A DNA stretch of 64,000 nucleotides from Candidatus Delongbacteria bacterium (GTDB lineage: Bacteria; CAIWAD01). A program made the translations under genes and the position numbers. The notes under the pieces were generated by a model. That model ran no database searches, was not told where the DNA came from, and was given only the letters and a program-made list of their open reading frames with translations. The stretch covers positions 1 to 64,000 of the forward strand of contig JBAYTZ010000006.1 of NCBI GenBank assembly GCA_041675285.1. The letters are read 5' to 3'. This document shows, piece after piece, positions 41,238-50,143 of this stretch; the first letter of the stretch is position 1, and each line of letters begins with the position of its first letter.

Positions 41238-42601
41238 GGGCCGGACTCCGCCGCCACCCGCTCCCGGGCCAGCCGGGCAAGGCGGGCCAGGGGCGGCTTG
41301 AGCGGGTCCGCCAGCTCCGCCGGCCAGGGCCAGATCCGGACGGGGAGCATATGGCGGGGCAGCCGAGCGGCCAGCCGCTGAGCCAGCACCGCCACTTCAG
41401 GCAACGCACCGCCCGTCCAATCCACGAAGGCTGCGGGGCGCTCCCCCAGCCGCGCGTCCGGCAGCGCCACCACGGCCACGCGCCGCACTTCGGGCAGGCT
41501 GGCCAGGGCCTCCTCCACGAACTCGGCCGGAATCTTCTCCCCGCCCGAGATCAGCACGCGATCCGCCCGGCCCAGCAGGCAGAGGGCGCCGCGTTCCCAG
41601 CGTCCCAGGTCGCCCGAGAGCCAGGGACCCGCGGGGCGCTCGCGCGGCTGGTCCGCGTCGTCCAGCTCGGCCTCGCAAAGCGCGGGGGATTCCACCTCCA
41701 CCCGGCCCGCCGTCGTCAGCCGCAGCTGGTGCGGGGCGAAGGGCGCGCCGCTGGAGGCGGGCCGCGCGGGGTCCTGGCGCTCCGCGCAGACCAGGGCCCC
41801 GGTCTCCGTGGCCCCGTAACTGGTCCAGAGCGGCCAACCCGCCGCCAAGGCCCGCCGACGCACTCCGGCCGGCAGCGGCGCCCCGCCCAGCAGCACGCCG
41901 CGCAGGCCGGCCGCTGAGACCTCCGCAGCCACCAGATCCTCCAGTTGGGTCGGCACCAGCGAGAGCCAGTCCAGCCCGCCGGCGGCCAGCGCGCCCGGCA
42001 CTCCGCCCGCGTCCGGGCAGCGCAGCCGGCAGCCGGACACCAGCCCGCGCAGCAGGATGCCCAGTCCGCCCACGTGATCCAGCGGCAGCGAGAGCAGCCA
42101 GCCCTGACCCGGGTCCAGTTCCAGCCGGGCGGCGGCGGCCCGCGCCCCGGCCAGCAGCCCGTCCAGCCCATGGCGCAGCCAGCGCGGCCGCCCCAGGCTG
42201 CCCGACGAGCGCAGCCAGACGCGGGCCGGGCAACCCGCCGGCGCCGTCGCGGCGCGCGGTCCAGGCTCATAGTCGCCGGACTGGAGGCGACCCCAGAGGG
42301 CCAGCCGGCCCTCCTCCTCGGCCCGGCGGGCCGGAGTCTCGCGCAGAGGCAGCAGCACCAGCTCGCCCGCCGCCTCCAGCACGGCCAGCGCGGCCACCAG
42401 CTCCTCGGGTTGTGCCGCCGGCAGCCAGCCCACCCGTTGGCCGGGCCGCAGCCCCAGCCTGCGCAGCCGCTTGGCCTGCCGGCGCAGCTCGTGCCGGGCC
42501 TGGCCGCGCGTCCAGAGAGTGGAGCCGGCCTCCAGCCAGGGCGCGCCGTCGCGCCCCCAGAGCCAGCGACTCACGCCGCCGGGTGCGGGCTCCCGCCTCA
42601 T
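41225..42601 (-). CDS. menE: o-Succinylbenzoate-CoA ligase
   Basis: 458-residue AMP-forming ligase of the menaquinone pathway, making OSB-CoA. It has a divergent P-loop (VWLRSSGSLGRPRW), WTSYGATETGALV, GPWLSGDLGRWE and ADRVLISGGEKIPAEFVEEAL, as expected for MenE. The context decides the substrate: it is the last of a continuous menF-menDH-menB-menA-menC-menE series. Its ATG overlaps the menC stop by 4 bp, and its 3' end overlaps the convergent hybrid kinase by 13 bp. Confidence 0.92.
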   Translation of the reverse strand: MRREPAPGGVSRWLWGRDGAPWLEAGSTLWTRGQARHELRRQAKRLRRLGLRPGQRVGWLPAAQPEELVAALAVLEAAGELVLLPLRETPARRAEEEGRLALWGRLQSGDYEPGPRAATAPAGCPARVWLRSSGSLGRPRWLRHGLDGLLAGARAAAARLELDPGQGWLLSLPLDHVGGLGILLRGLVSGCRLRCPDAGGVPGALAAGGLDWLSLVPTQLEDLVAAEVSAAGLRGVLLGGAPLPAGVRRRALAAGWPLWTSYGATETGALVCAERQDPARPASSGAPFAPHQLRLTTAGRVEVESPALCEAELDDADQPRERPAGPWLSGDLGRWERGALCLLGRADRVLISGGEKIPAEFVEEALASLPEVRRVAVVALPDARLGERPAAFVDWTGGALPEVAVLAQRLAARLPRHMLPVRIWPWPAELADPLKPPLARLARLARERVAAESGPQAP

Positions 42602-43563
42602 GCCCCGTCCTCCCAGTCCAGCTCGTCCAGCCGGGCACCCAGCCAGGCGCGCGTGCCCAGGCCCGGCGCGGGCCGGCCCGGCGCGCGGGCGGCCAGCTGC
42701 TCCAGCGCGCGCAGACCCAGCGGACTCTCAAAACAGGCGCTGATCACGCAGCAGGGCGCGGAGCCGCCCGCCGCCGCCAGACGCCGGACGCGCTCGAAGC
42801 TCTCCTCCACGGTGGCCAGGCCCAGCAGCTGGGGCTTGAGCACCCAGGCCGCCGCGCGCTCCGCCAGCCCGGCGGGCAGCGCTTCGCGCAGACTCTCGTC
42901 CAGGGCCAGGGGCCAACCACCGCCCGCCAGCCAGTCCGCCAGCTGGGCCACCGAGGCCAGCGGCTCCTCGATCCAGCGCGGCCGCGCCGGGGCCGCGGCG
43001 GCCTGGAAGGCGCGCGCCTCCGCCAACGGGAAGGCCCGGTTGGCGTCCAGGCGCCATTCGTGGCGGGGAAAGTCCCGCGCCAACCCGCGAAAGGCCCGGG
43101 CCTCCGCCAGCGGATCGTGCCGGCCGATCTTCAGCTTCCAACACCGGCAGTCGGGCGCGGCCGCCACGGCGGCGTGCCAGCTCTCAGGCGGCTCCAGCAG
43201 CAGGCCGGCGGACGGGGGCGCGGGAAGGGCGGGTTCGGGTTCCGTCAAATCGTGCCAGGCCCAGTCCAGGGCCCAGCCCAGACTGGGCGGGAGGGCCAGA
43301 CCCAGCTGGCGCGCGGCGGCGACGGGCGACGACGCGGGAGGCTGCTGCCGCAGGTGCATGGACAAGCGGCGCAGATGGCTCACCACGTCTTCCACCGTTT
43401 CGCGATGCAAACCGGGCAGGGGCGCGGCCTCACCCAAGCCCGTCCGGCCTGCCCGCTGCAAGCGGAGCTCCACCACCTGCCGCACCTGATCCGGCGCGCC
43501 CGTGCTGAGTGGGCGGAGCAGGGCCCAGCGGGCCGGTCGCCAGCTGAGGCGCGGCACGTTCAC
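42598..43563 (-). CDS. menC: o-Succinylbenzoate synthase
   Basis: 321-residue enolase-superfamily dehydratase converting SHCHC to o-succinylbenzoate. Catalytic lysine motif CWKLKIG, then metal ligands in RLDANRAF, IEEPL and LALDES, and a C-terminal VLKPQLLG with the second lysine. The start is GTG (GTGAACGTG), which overlaps the menA stop by 4 bp; an upstream open frame lies inside menA. The protein is shorter than many dipeptide epimerases and matches MenC in neighbourhood and motifs. Confidence 0.92.
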   Translation of the reverse strand: MNVPRLSWRPARWALLRPLSTGAPDQVRQVVELRLQRAGRTGLGEAAPLPGLHRETVEDVVSHLRRLSMHLRQQPPASSPVAAARQLGLALPPSLGWALDWAWHDLTEPEPALPAPPSAGLLLEPPESWHAAVAAAPDCRCWKLKIGRHDPLAEARAFRGLARDFPRHEWRLDANRAFPLAEARAFQAAAAPARPRWIEEPLASVAQLADWLAGGGWPLALDESLREALPAGLAERAAAWVLKPQLLGLATVEESFERVRRLAAAGGSAPCCVISACFESPLGLRALEQLAARAPGRPAPGLGTRAWLGARLDELDWEDGA

Positions 43564-44459
43564 AGCCAATAGGCCGCGCTGAACAGCAGGGCGTAGAGCA
43601 GTTCGAGCTTGCCGGTCAGGGCCAGCAGGCGGTTCATGGCATCGCCGAAGCGCGCGTCGCGCCGGGGCTGGGCGGGCAGGGTCCGCCAAAGCAGGGGCAG
43701 CAGGGCCAGCAGCAACAGGGCGGGCGTCAGCAGGCCCTGGGGCTGCCCGGCGCGCAGCAGCAGGACAAGGGGCAGCAGCGCGGCCGCCAGCAGGGCCAGC
43801 CGGAACTCCCAGCGCGCGAAGTCCGCGCCGAAGCGCACGGCCAGCGTGTGCTTGCCTGCCGCCCGATCCTGCTCCAGGTCACGGAAGTTGTTCACCGTGA
43901 GAATGGCCACGGAGAAGCAGCCCGCCGCCAGCCCGCCCAGCAGCGCGGGCGTGGACCAGGCCAGGGTCTGGACATAGGTCGTGCCCGCCACGGCGATGGG
44001 CCCGAACCAGGCGAAGGCGAAGATGTCACCCAGTCCCAGGTAGGCCAGGGGCGCGGGTCCGCCGGTGTAGAGCACGCCCAGAGCCACGCTGCTCAGCCCG
44101 ATCCAGAGGATGGGCCAGCCGCCGCGGGCCAGCAGGTAGGCGCCCAGCAGGACGGCCAGCGCGAAGCAGACCAGAAAGCCCGTGCGCACCTGGGCCAGCG
44201 TGAGCCGGCCGTGTTGCAGGCCGCGGCGCGGCCCCAGGCGCTCGGCCGTGTCGGCGCCCTTGCGGGCGTCGAAGTAGTCGTTGGCCAGGTTGGTGCCCAC
44301 CTGGATCAAGAGCGCGCAGACCAGCGCGGCCGCCGCCGCCGGCAGATGCAGGCCGCCCTCGAAGCGGGCCACAGCCGTGCCCATCAACACGGGGGCCACG
44401 CCTGCCCAGAGGGTCTTGGGACGGGCTGCACTCCACCAGGCGGCCAGGAGCTCGCTCAT
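43560..44459 (-). CDS. menA: 1,4-Dihydroxy-2-naphthoate prenyltransferase
   Basis: 299-residue UbiA-superfamily membrane enzyme that attaches the polyprenyl tail to DHNA. The first aspartate-rich motif is NLANDYFDARKGAD and the second is NNFRDLEQDRAAGKHTLAVRFG. Eight to nine hydrophobic helices. The start motif SAARPKTLWAGVAPVLMG is the MenA signature. GGAGG precedes the ATG. Its position between menB and menC makes MenA far more likely than the related DGGGP synthase. Confidence 0.94.
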   Translation of the reverse strand: MSELLAAWWSAARPKTLWAGVAPVLMGTAVARFEGGLHLPAAAAALVCALLIQVGTNLANDYFDARKGADTAERLGPRRGLQHGRLTLAQVRTGFLVCFALAVLLGAYLLARGGWPILWIGLSSVALGVLYTGGPAPLAYLGLGDIFAFAWFGPIAVAGTTYVQTLAWSTPALLGGLAAGCFSVAILTVNNFRDLEQDRAAGKHTLAVRFGADFARWEFRLALLAAALLPLVLLLRAGQPQGLLTPALLLLALLPLLWRTLPAQPRRDARFGDAMNRLLALTGKLELLYALLFSAAYWL

Positions 44460-44488
44460 GGGTTCCTCCAGCGTTGTCCGAGGACCTG

Positions 44489-45325
44489 TCAGGGTCGGCG
44501 CGGAAACTGCCCGAAGTCCGGCGGGCGCTTCTGCACCCAGGCGTCGCGCCCCTCCTGGGCCTCGGCGCTCATGTAGTACAGCAGCGTGGCGTTGCCCGCC
44601 AGCTCCTGCAGGCCGGCCTGGCCGTCGCAGTCGGCGTTGAGCGCGCTCTTCAGACAGCGCAGGGCCAGCGGACTGTGGGCCAGCATCTCGCGGCACCACT
44701 GCAGGGTCTCCTCCTCCAGGTGCTCCAGCGGCACGACGGTGTTCACCAGCCCCATCTCCAGGGCCTGGCGCGCGTCGTACTGGCGGCAGAGGAACCAGAT
44801 CTCGCGCGCCTTCTTCTGCCCCACCACGCGGGCCAGGTAGCTGGCGCCGAAGCCGCCGTCGAAGGAGCCCACCTTGGGGCCGGTCTGGCCGAAGCGCGCG
44901 TTGTCCGCGGCGATGGTCAGGTCGCAGACCAGGTGCAGCACGTGGCCGCCGCCGATGGCCCAGCCGGCCACCATGGCCACCACAGGCTTGGGGCAGCTGC
45001 GGATCTCGCGCTGGAGGTCCAGCACGTTCAGGCGCTCCACTCCACCTTCGTCCGCGTAGCCCGCGTCGCCGCGGATCTTCTGGTCGCCGCCCGAGCAGAA
45101 AGCCCGGTCCCCGGCGCCGGTCAAGATCACCACGCCCACCCGGGAGTCCTCCCGGGCCAGGTCCAGCGCGCGCCGCAGCTCGCTCACCGTCAGGGGACGG
45201 AAGGCGTTGTGGCGCTCGGGTCGGTTGATGGTCAGCCGGGCGATGCCCGCCGCCGGGCCGCCCTCCACGCCGAAGTCGCAGCGGATGTCGCTCCACTCGC
45301 CCACGGCCTGCCAGAGTTCGCTCAT
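44489..45325 (-). CDS. menB: 1,4-Dihydroxy-2-naphthoyl-CoA synthase
   Basis: 278-residue crotonase-fold enzyme cyclising OSB-CoA. Matches MenB blocks: ITINRPERHNAFRPLTV-like start, FCSGGDQKIRGDAGY, AMVAGWAIGGGHVLHLVCDLTIA, FGQTGPKVGSFDGGFGASYLAR and ARQALEMGLVNTVVP, ending EGRDAWVQKRPPDFGQFPRRP. GGGAGG precedes the ATG at 45325; an earlier ATG six codons upstream overlaps the menDH stop. Catalytic residues and length are normal. Confidence 0.96.
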   Translation of the reverse strand: MSELWQAVGEWSDIRCDFGVEGGPAAGIARLTINRPERHNAFRPLTVSELRRALDLAREDSRVGVVILTGAGDRAFCSGGDQKIRGDAGYADEGGVERLNVLDLQREIRSCPKPVVAMVAGWAIGGGHVLHLVCDLTIAADNARFGQTGPKVGSFDGGFGASYLARVVGQKKAREIWFLCRQYDARQALEMGLVNTVVPLEHLEEETLQWCREMLAHSPLALRCLKSALNADCDGQAGLQELAGNATLLYYMSAEAQEGRDAWVQKRPPDFGQFPRRP

Positions 45326-45339
45326 GGAATCCTCCCGGT

Positions 45340-47793
45340 TCATGCGGTGTGTTCGCTGTCAGCGGCCAGGAACTCGCCCAGCAGCCGGGCCAGGGCCGCC
45401 GGCTCTTCCAGGTGGGCGGCGTGGCCGGCCCCCGGCACACGGGCCGCCCGGCCGTCGGGACAGCGCGCCGCCGCCCGCTCCAGGGCCGCCGCGTAGGGCG
45501 CGTCGTGCTCGCCGGCCAGCCAGAGGACGGGCAGGGCCAGCCCGCCCAGCCGCGGCCAGAGATCGGGCTGGCGGCCGGGACTGGCCACCGCCAGGGCGCG
45601 GGCCAGGGCCGCCGCGTCGCCCTGCTCCCGGCGTGCGCGCCACTCCGCGAAGCGCGGCCGGGCACGCAGCGTGGCGAAGAGCGGCTGGGCGTACCAGTCG
45701 TCCAGGAAGGCGGCCAGGCCCTGCGCGCGCAACTGCTCCGCCCGCTCGTCGTCCAGGCGCGCGCGGCGCACGCGCTCCTGCGCGCCGGGCAGGCCCACGC
45801 CGGCCCCCAGCAGGGCCAGCCGGCGCACGCGTCCCGGCAGCCGCAGCGCCAGCCGCAGCGCCAGCCGCAGCGCCAGCCGGGCTCCCAGCGAATAGCCGAT
45901 CAGCTCCAGCGGATCGTCGCCGGCCAGTTCCTCCAGCAGCGCGTCCAGCCAGCCTTCCAGCCGCTCCGGGACCGGCGTGGGTCGGAGTCCGTGGCCGGGC
46001 AGCACCGGCAAGGCTTCGAGACCCGGGGCCGGTCCCAGCCGGCTCCGCACCTCATCCCAATCGTCCGGAGCGCCCAGAAAGCCGTGCAGCCAGACGCGCC
46101 GCGCCGGCCCGGCGGGAGCGGCCTGAATCGCTGCCGCCGCCAGCCGGCGCGTGCGCCGGGCGTGGTCGGCGCCTTCCACGCGCAGCTCCAGCAGCAGCGG
46201 GCGGGGCCGCTCGCGCCAGCCTTCCAGCGCCAGATCCAGCTGTTCCGGATCCGCCGGGCGGGCGGCCTCCAGACCCAGCGCCCGGGCGGGCTCCACCAGC
46301 CGCAGGCCGTGGGAGCTCCACGCCCAGGGGTGGTCGGCCGAGTCCGGGTGCAGGCGGAAGATCCCGCCGCCGTCGTTGTGCAGGACCAGCACCAAGAGGG
46401 GCGTGCGCTCCCGGGCCAGCAGGGCCAGGCTGGAGAGGTCGTGGAGCAGGCTCAGATCCCCCAGCAGGGCCACGGCGGGCCGGCCCAGCCCGCGCTGGAA
46501 GCCCTGGGCGCAGGCCAGCTGACCGTCGATGCCCGACAGGCCGCGGTTCCCCGCGACGGGCACGTCGTGCTCCAGCCCGCCCAGCCACTGGTCCAGCAGC
46601 CGCACGGGCAGGCTGTTGCCGGCGAAGAGGCCGCAGCCCGCAGGCAGCTGGGCCAGCAGGTGGCGGACCACTGTAGCCTCCGAGAGTCGCGGCGGCGCAT
46701 GTAACACGGCGCTGCGCCGGCAAGCGGCCCGGCGCTGGGCGGCCCCCAACGCCGCGCTCCAGCCGGGGTCGGGCGTGCCCGTGGACCAGGCCCCGACCAG
46801 CAACGCGGCCAGCAGCGCGGCCGGCCGGCAGCGCCAGCGCTCGCGCCCCAGACCCAGCGGGTCCTGCGGGCCCGGGTGCTCGTCCACCACCACCCCCGGC
46901 CGCCGGTGCAGGGCCTCCAGCAGGCGCCGGCTCACCGGCCGCTTGCCCAGCTGGAGCACGAAGTCACAGTTCGCCAGAAGGGGCAGCAGGTCCTCGCCCT
47001 GGCGCAGGATCAGCGGCCCGCCAGGCCACTGGCCCCAGAGTCCGCTGCCGCCGTCGGTCAAGAGGGGCCAGCCCAGTCGCAGGGCCAGCGCGCGGGCGGC
47101 CTGGCGATCCGCCAGCCGCGGCAGGTCGCAGGCCCAGACCAGGCCGCGCCGGGCCTGGGCCGGTCCGGCGGCCCACAATTCGCCCAGGGACTCGGGCAGC
47201 GGAAGGTTCTCGGCAGACAGGGCCGGCGCGAGCGCCGGGACGACGGGCGGGTCCGCAAGATCCGCCAGCAGGGGCTCGCGGAAGGCCAGGTTGAGCTGCA
47301 GGGCGCCGGGTCGCCGGCGCAGGTCGGCCAGCACGCGCTCCAACTCAGCGGCCCAGCCCGGCCGCCCGGGATCCAGCCGCAGCTGGGCGCGCACCAGCGG
47401 GGTGAAGGGCCCGAACTGGTCGACGGTCTGGTTGGCGCCGCGCCCGATCTCCTCTTCCGGCCGGTCGGCGGTCAGCAGAATCAGCGGCAGGCCGGATTCG
47501 CTGGCCTCCGCCGCCGCGGGCAGCAGGTTGAGCGCCGCGCCGCCCGAGGTGCAGACCACCAGCGCCGGTGGCAGTCCGGCGGCCGGGTCCGAGAGGGCGC
47601 GGCCGCGGATCCAACCCAGGGCCAGATAGCCCGCCGCGCGCTCGTCCAGGCAGTCCACGCGTTCCAGCTCCGGCCGTTCACGCAGGGCGGCCAGCAGCGG
47701 CAGATCCCGCGCCCCGGGCGCATGGGCGGCAAAACCCGCCCCGGCCTGCACCAGCTGCTCCAGCACGCGGCGGGACTGCTCCAGCGGGCTCAT
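45340..47793 (-). CDS. menD: MenD-MenH fusion: SEPHCHC synthase and SHCHC synthase
   Basis: One 817-residue frame with two complete enzymes. Residues 1 to ~560 are MenD, the thiamine-diphosphate enzyme joining isochorismate and 2-oxoglutarate: SGGAALNLLPAAAEA, LLTADRPEEEIGRGANQT and the ThDP block GDLSLLHDLSSLALL with LVLHNDGGGIF. From ~565 the chain is an alpha/beta-hydrolase of MenH type: VWLHGFLGAPDDW, PVLPGHG, nucleophile Ser635 in GYSLG, acid in GEHDAPY and base in GAGHAAHLEEP. MenH removes pyruvate from MenD's product, so the fusion joins consecutive steps. The ATG overlaps the menF stop by 4 bp. The linker is short, without a stop or frameshift. Confidence 0.9.
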   Translation of the reverse strand: MSPLEQSRRVLEQLVQAGAGFAAHAPGARDLPLLAALRERPELERVDCLDERAAGYLALGWIRGRALSDPAAGLPPALVVCTSGGAALNLLPAAAEASESGLPLILLTADRPEEEIGRGANQTVDQFGPFTPLVRAQLRLDPGRPGWAAELERVLADLRRRPGALQLNLAFREPLLADLADPPVVPALAPALSAENLPLPESLGELWAAGPAQARRGLVWACDLPRLADRQAARALALRLGWPLLTDGGSGLWGQWPGGPLILRQGEDLLPLLANCDFVLQLGKRPVSRRLLEALHRRPGVVVDEHPGPQDPLGLGRERWRCRPAALLAALLVGAWSTGTPDPGWSAALGAAQRRAACRRSAVLHAPPRLSEATVVRHLLAQLPAGCGLFAGNSLPVRLLDQWLGGLEHDVPVAGNRGLSGIDGQLACAQGFQRGLGRPAVALLGDLSLLHDLSSLALLARERTPLLVLVLHNDGGGIFRLHPDSADHPWAWSSHGLRLVEPARALGLEAARPADPEQLDLALEGWRERPRPLLLELRVEGADHARRTRRLAAAAIQAAPAGPARRVWLHGFLGAPDDWDEVRSRLGPAPGLEALPVLPGHGLRPTPVPERLEGWLDALLEELAGDDPLELIGYSLGARLALRLALRLALRLPGRVRRLALLGAGVGLPGAQERVRRARLDDERAEQLRAQGLAAFLDDWYAQPLFATLRARPRFAEWRARREQGDAAALARALAVASPGRQPDLWPRLGGLALPVLWLAGEHDAPYAAALERAAARCPDGRAARVPGAGHAAHLEEPAALARLLGEFLAADSEHTA
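45841..45876. repeat. 12-bp tandem repeat inside the MenH domain
   Basis: Three exact copies of CCGCAGCGCCAG (plus strand), followed by a degenerate fourth, encode LALR repeats directly after the MenH nucleophile elbow. The helix that follows the active-site serine is thereby extended in four-residue steps. Slippage at this site would change the length by whole codons. Confidence 0.85.
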
Positions 47794-49082
47794 GCCGGCC
47801 TCCCCCAGGCTTGCAGCAGTGCCTGCTGCTTGTCCGTCGTCTCGCGCCATTCGTCCCCCGGATCGCTGCCCGCCACCAGCCCGGCCCCGCTCCAGAGCCA
47901 AATCCGGCGGCCCTGCAGCAGGGCGCCGCGGATCGCCACCCGGGCCTCGCAGCCGCCGTTGTCGCGAAAGCCCAGCACGCCGCCGTAGAGGCCGCGGTCG
48001 TGGGGCTCCAGCTCGCGCAGCAGGGCCAGGGCGGCGCCCCGGGGCCGGCCGCAGAGCGCGGGGGTTGGGTGCAGGGCCGCGAGCAGGGCGCCGTCCGTCA
48101 CGTCGGCGGGCAGGCGCAGGCTGAGGCGGCTCTCCAGGTGCTGCAGGCTGGCCAGGCGGCGCAGGCGCGGGCCGCGGGCGGCGGGTGGGACGCCCGTTAG
48201 CTCCGTCAGGCGCTCGCGCAGCCAGTCCCGCACCACGGCGTGCTCGCGCCGCTCCTTGTCCGAATGCAGCAGCTCGCGGCCCAGCCGCCGGTCCCGGGCC
48301 ATGTCGGCGCCGCGGGGTCGCGTGCCCGCCAGGGCCTGGGCCTCGAGCTGCCGGCCCCGGCGCGTGAACAGGCGCTCGGGACTGGCGCCCAGCCAGACGG
48401 GCCCGCCCCAACTGAGCTGATACGGCCAGCTCTCGGGCTGGGCCCGGGCCAGCCGCGCCAGCCAGTCGGGCGCGAGGTCCGCACGCGCCACCTGCAATCC
48501 ACGGCGCCGGGCCAGCACGACCTTGTCCAATTCCGCACCCGGCCGGGTCAGAGTGGCCAGGACCTGTTCCACTTGCCGCTGCCAGGCCCGGCACGCCCCG
48601 GCGCTCTCCGCCGGCGGCTCCAGCGCCGTCCAGGTCGGGATTCGCGCCGGATCTTCCGCCGGATCCAGCAGATCCAGCAGCTGCCGGCAGCGCCGGCGCT
48701 CCCGCGGATCCGCGCCGTCCTCCAGCCGCAGAAAGAGCCCCACCCCGGCGCGCCACTCCAGCCGGGGGGTCCAGACCCGCACGCGGCCGAAGGAACGCCA
48801 GCGGGCGTCCGGCTCCCCCTGCGGATCGAAGCGCAGGCTGAACCAGCGCGTGGCCACGGGGGCGGGGCAATCCAGTAGTCCCGGATCGAGGCCCTCCCGG
48901 CGCCAGATCGCATCCAGGCCCCAGCGCCCTGGACCCAACCGGGCCTGGGGCAGACGCGCCGACGCCCGCTGGAAACCGGCGGGGGGCGCGAGGGCGGGCG
49001 CGGCCACGAAGCCTTCCTGCGGCCCCGGGCCGCAGGCCCGCAACCACTCCGCCATGGCGCGCCGGGCGGAACTCAGGTCCAC
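47790..49082 (-). CDS. menF: Isochorismate synthase
   Basis: 430-residue chorismate-utilising enzyme that opens the menaquinone branch. The C-terminal catalytic domain has ELDKVVLARR, AGTRPRGAD, ELLHSDKERREH, LHPTPALCGRPR and GLYGGVLGF. The magnesium ligands and the lysine base are in these blocks. The GTG at 49082 (GTGGACCTG) is preferred because GGGAGG lies seven bases upstream; it overlaps the aroF stop. An ATG nine codons in lacks a binding site. It is called isochorismate rather than anthranilate synthase because of its place in the men operon. Confidence 0.92.
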   Translation of the reverse strand: MDLSSARRAMAEWLRACGPGPQEGFVAAPALAPPAGFQRASARLPQARLGPGRWGLDAIWRREGLDPGLLDCPAPVATRWFSLRFDPQGEPDARWRSFGRVRVWTPRLEWRAGVGLFLRLEDGADPRERRRCRQLLDLLDPAEDPARIPTWTALEPPAESAGACRAWQRQVEQVLATLTRPGAELDKVVLARRRGLQVARADLAPDWLARLARAQPESWPYQLSWGGPVWLGASPERLFTRRGRQLEAQALAGTRPRGADMARDRRLGRELLHSDKERREHAVVRDWLRERLTELTGVPPAARGPRLRRLASLQHLESRLSLRLPADVTDGALLAALHPTPALCGRPRGAALALLRELEPHDRGLYGGVLGFRDNGGCEARVAIRGALLQGRRIWLWSGAGLVAGSDPGDEWRETTDKQQALLQAWGRPA

Positions 49083-50143
49083 GAACCCGCCTCCCGCGCG
49101 GCGCCACACTCGGCCTTGAGGAAGCGGTCCAGGCTCAGCAGCTGGCGCGCCAGCCCGGCGAAGGCGTCCAGGGTCAGGGCCTGGGCCGCGTCGCTGAAGG
49201 ACTGGGCGGGCCGCGGATGGATCTCGAGCATGATGCCGTCGGCGCCCGCGGCCAGCGCCGCCCGGGCCACGGCGGGCACCAGCGTCGCGTCCCCCGTCCC
49301 GTGGGAGGGATCCGCCACCAGCGGCAGATGGACGCGCTGTTTCAGCCAGGGCAGGGCGTTGATGTCGAAGGTGAAGCGCGTGGCGCTTTCGAAGGAGCGG
49401 ATGCCGCGCTCGCAGAGGGCGACGTGGGGGTTGCCGTGGCTCATGACGTACTCGGCGGCCAACACAGTCTCCTCGAGGGTGCTGCCGAAGCCGCGCTTGA
49501 GCAGCACGGGTCGGCCGCAGCGGCCCAGCTCCTTCAGCAGCGGATAATTCTGCGCGTTGCGCGAGCCCACCTGGATCACGTCGCTGTGCTCGGCCACGCG
49601 CGCCAGGTCGCGGGGATCCAGCAGCTCGGTGATCACGGCCAGGCCGTGCTCGTCGGCCGCGCGGCGCAGGTGGTCCAGGGCCGCGGCCCCCAGCCCCTGG
49701 AAGTGGTAGGGACTGGTGCGGGGCTTGAAGGCGCCGCCGCGCAGCCAACCCGCGCCGGCCGCAGCCGCCGCGGCCGCCACTTCGCGCATCTGCTCCAGGC
49801 TCTCCACGCTGCAGGGACCAGCGATCAGCTGCAGATCCCCGCCGCCCAGCCGGTGCCCGCGGGCCTCGAGGCAGCTGTCCGCCGCCTGCCAGGCGCGTCC
49901 GGCCAGCACGAAGGGTTCCGGTTGCCACCAGGCCCGCCGCACGCCCGGCAGCCGCCAGGCCGCCGCATCCGGCGCTTCGTCATCCGCCCGCCGTCCGCCC
50001 GCGGGCCAGGGCACGCGCAGGAAACTCGTCCAGTCCGCCTGGATGTGCTGGTAGTCCAGCTCCGCCTCCTCCAGCCGCCGCAACAGCTCGGCGCCGGGCT
50101 CGGCTCCGGGCGGCAGTTCGAGGATCAGCAGCCGCGCGCTCAT
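49073..50143 (-). CDS. aroF: 3-Deoxy-7-phosphoheptulonate (DAHP) synthase, type I-beta
   Basis: 356-residue first enzyme of the shikimate pathway, condensing PEP and erythrose 4-phosphate. An N-terminal ferredoxin-like regulatory domain (about 1-95) precedes the barrel with IAGPCSVES, AFKPRTSPYHFQG, VGSRNAQNYPLL, LLKRGFGST and DPSHGTGD. It shares both ends with neighbours: ATGA overlap with tetR and overlap with menF. Having a DAHP synthase as the first enzyme gene of a menaquinone operon is unusual. It would dedicate shikimate flux to chorismate for menaquinone. Confidence 0.93.
   Translation of the reverse strand: MSARLLILELPPGAEPGAELLRRLEEAELDYQHIQADWTSFLRVPWPAGGRRADDEAPDAAAWRLPGVRRAWWQPEPFVLAGRAWQAADSCLEARGHRLGGGDLQLIAGPCSVESLEQMREVAAAAAAAGAGWLRGGAFKPRTSPYHFQGLGAAALDHLRRAADEHGLAVITELLDPRDLARVAEHSDVIQVGSRNAQNYPLLKELGRCGRPVLLKRGFGSTLEETVLAAEYVMSHGNPHVALCERGIRSFESATRFTFDINALPWLKQRVHLPLVADPSHGTGDATLVPAVARAALAAGADGIMLEIHPRPAQSFSDAAQALTLDAFAGLARQLLSLDRFLKAECGAAREAGSWT

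Noticed and set aside
43560..44459. UbiA-family protein as DGGGP synthase of an ether-lipid pathway
   Set aside because: The MenA start motif and its place inside the men operon make DHNA prenyltransferase much more likely.
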